Origin: Pseudomonadota bacterium
GTDB taxonomy: Bacteria; Pseudomonadota; Alphaproteobacteria; Rhizobiales; Xanthobacteraceae
Assembly (NCBI GenBank): GCA_023433965.1
Contig: JAEYTQ010000172.1
Span: 1 to 5,990, forward strand
Direction: 5' to 3'
Length of the DNA: 5,990 bases
Shown piece by piece: positions 5,452 to 5,990 of the stretch. How positions within the stretch are numbered: the first letter of the stretch is position 1; the number at the start of each line of letters is the position of its first letter. The notes under the pieces are model-generated. The model made no database searches and was not told where the DNA came from. It was given only the letters and a program-made list of their open reading frames with translations. The position numbers and the translations under genes are program-made.

Positions 5452-5990
5452 GTGCGCCTGCTCGTTGTTGAGGACGACCCCGATCTCAATCGCCAGCTCA
5501 CCAAGGCGCTGACCGATGCCGGTTATGTCGTCGATCGGGCCTTCGACGGCGAGGAGGGGCACTTTCTCGGCGACAACGAGCCCTATGACGCCGTGGTGCT
5601 CGACATCGGTCTGCCGAAGAAGGACGGCATCTCGGTGCTGGAGGCCTGGCGCCGCAACGGCCGCACCATGCCGGTCCTGATTCTTACCGCACGCGACCGC
5701 TGGAGCGACAAGGTGCAGGGCTTCGATGCCGGCGCTGACGACTATGTCGCAAAGCCGTTCCACCTGGAGGAGGTGCTGGCGCGCATCCGCGCCCTGCTGC
5801 GCCGTTCCACCGGCCATGCCCAGAGCGAATTGTCCTGCGGCCCCGTGAAGCTGGACACCCGGACCGGCCGCGTCAGCGTGTCGGGCAATCCGATCAAGAT
5901 GACCTCGCACGAATATCGGCTTCTGGCCTACCTGATGCACCATTCCGGGCGGGTGGTCTCCCGGACCGAGCTGGTCGAACATCTCTACGA
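5452..5990 (+). CDS. OmpR/PhoP-family two-component response regulator (3' end cut off)
   Basis: The first 179 residues are in the window; about 45 more would be expected. The receiver domain (about 1-115) has the acidic pair Asp8-Asp9, the phospho-acceptor Asp51 in V-V-L-D-I-G-L-P, Thr79 and Lys101 in the K-P-F motif, so all catalytic positions are intact. From about residue 128 a winged-helix output domain begins (L-D-T-R-T-G-R-V, then T-S-H-E-Y-R-L-L), ending here within S-R-T-E-L-V-E-H-L-Y. It should bind tandem DNA repeats after phosphorylation by a sensor kinase, normally encoded directly downstream and out of view. The wording resembles the PhoP/FeuP-like regulators of rhizobia, but I cannot fix the orthologue. 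The GTG start at 5452 is chosen because GGAG stands six bases before it and the receiver's first beta strand (R-L-L-V-V-E-D-D) begins immediately. Confidence 0.95.
   Translation, partial: MRLLVVEDDPDLNRQLTKALTDAGYVVDRAFDGEEGHFLGDNEPYDAVVLDIGLPKKDGISVLEAWRRNGRTMPVLILTARDRWSDKVQGFDAGADDYVAKPFHLEEVLARIRALLRRSTGHAQSELSCGPVKLDTRTGRVSVSGNPIKMTSHEYRLLAYLMHHSGRVVSRTELVEHLY

Noticed and set aside
5038..5982. 314-codon minus-strand frame opposite the response regulator
   Set aside because: It crosses the small membrane-protein gene and the regulator in antisense and lacks a recognisable domain. The plus-strand genes have proper ribosome sites and motifs.

Overview
The window is GC-rich, compactly coded DNA that looks like an alphaproteobacterium of the Bradyrhizobium/Rhodopseudomonas type. 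The evidence is a class III-like PRPP synthetase next to an AMP/thymidine phosphorylase, a bacterial Ku, an Flp pilin, a perfect EcfG-type (general stress sigma factor) promoter and a FixK/FNR-like box. The genus is inferred from gene content and motif style; no database search was possible.

Left part (1-3000, minus strand): three genes are locked together by 4-base stop/start overlaps. In transcription order they are a 524-residue AMP-phosphorylase/thymidine-phosphorylase family enzyme, a PRPP-synthetase-like protein, and a CPSF/RNase J-type metallo-beta-lactamase nuclease that runs off the left edge. Together they suggest a nucleotide or RNA salvage module: RNA cleavage, phosphorolysis of nucleotides to base plus ribose-1,5-bisphosphate, and PRPP chemistry. 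A FixK/FNR-like palindrome lies just upstream, suggesting low-oxygen control. Its position raises a question about the true start codon of the first gene.

Middle (3000-3850): a 54-residue Flp/type IVb prepilin gene stands alone on the minus strand. A perfect 9-bp GC hairpin separates it from a small conserved-looking 78-residue gene of unknown function. That gene sits 58 bases downstream of ku and is probably co-transcribed with it.

Right part (3850-5990): ku (non-homologous end joining) is on the minus strand. Divergent from it, a 50-residue single-pass membrane protein is preceded by an exact GGAAC-N16-CGTT promoter and a good ribosome binding site. An OmpR/PhoP-type response regulator then starts at a GTG and runs off the right edge; tandem GTTCAY half-sites with an 11-bp step lie upstream of it. 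No tRNA, rRNA, insertion sequence or CRISPR array was seen. Most other long reading frames are antisense shadows produced by the high GC content.
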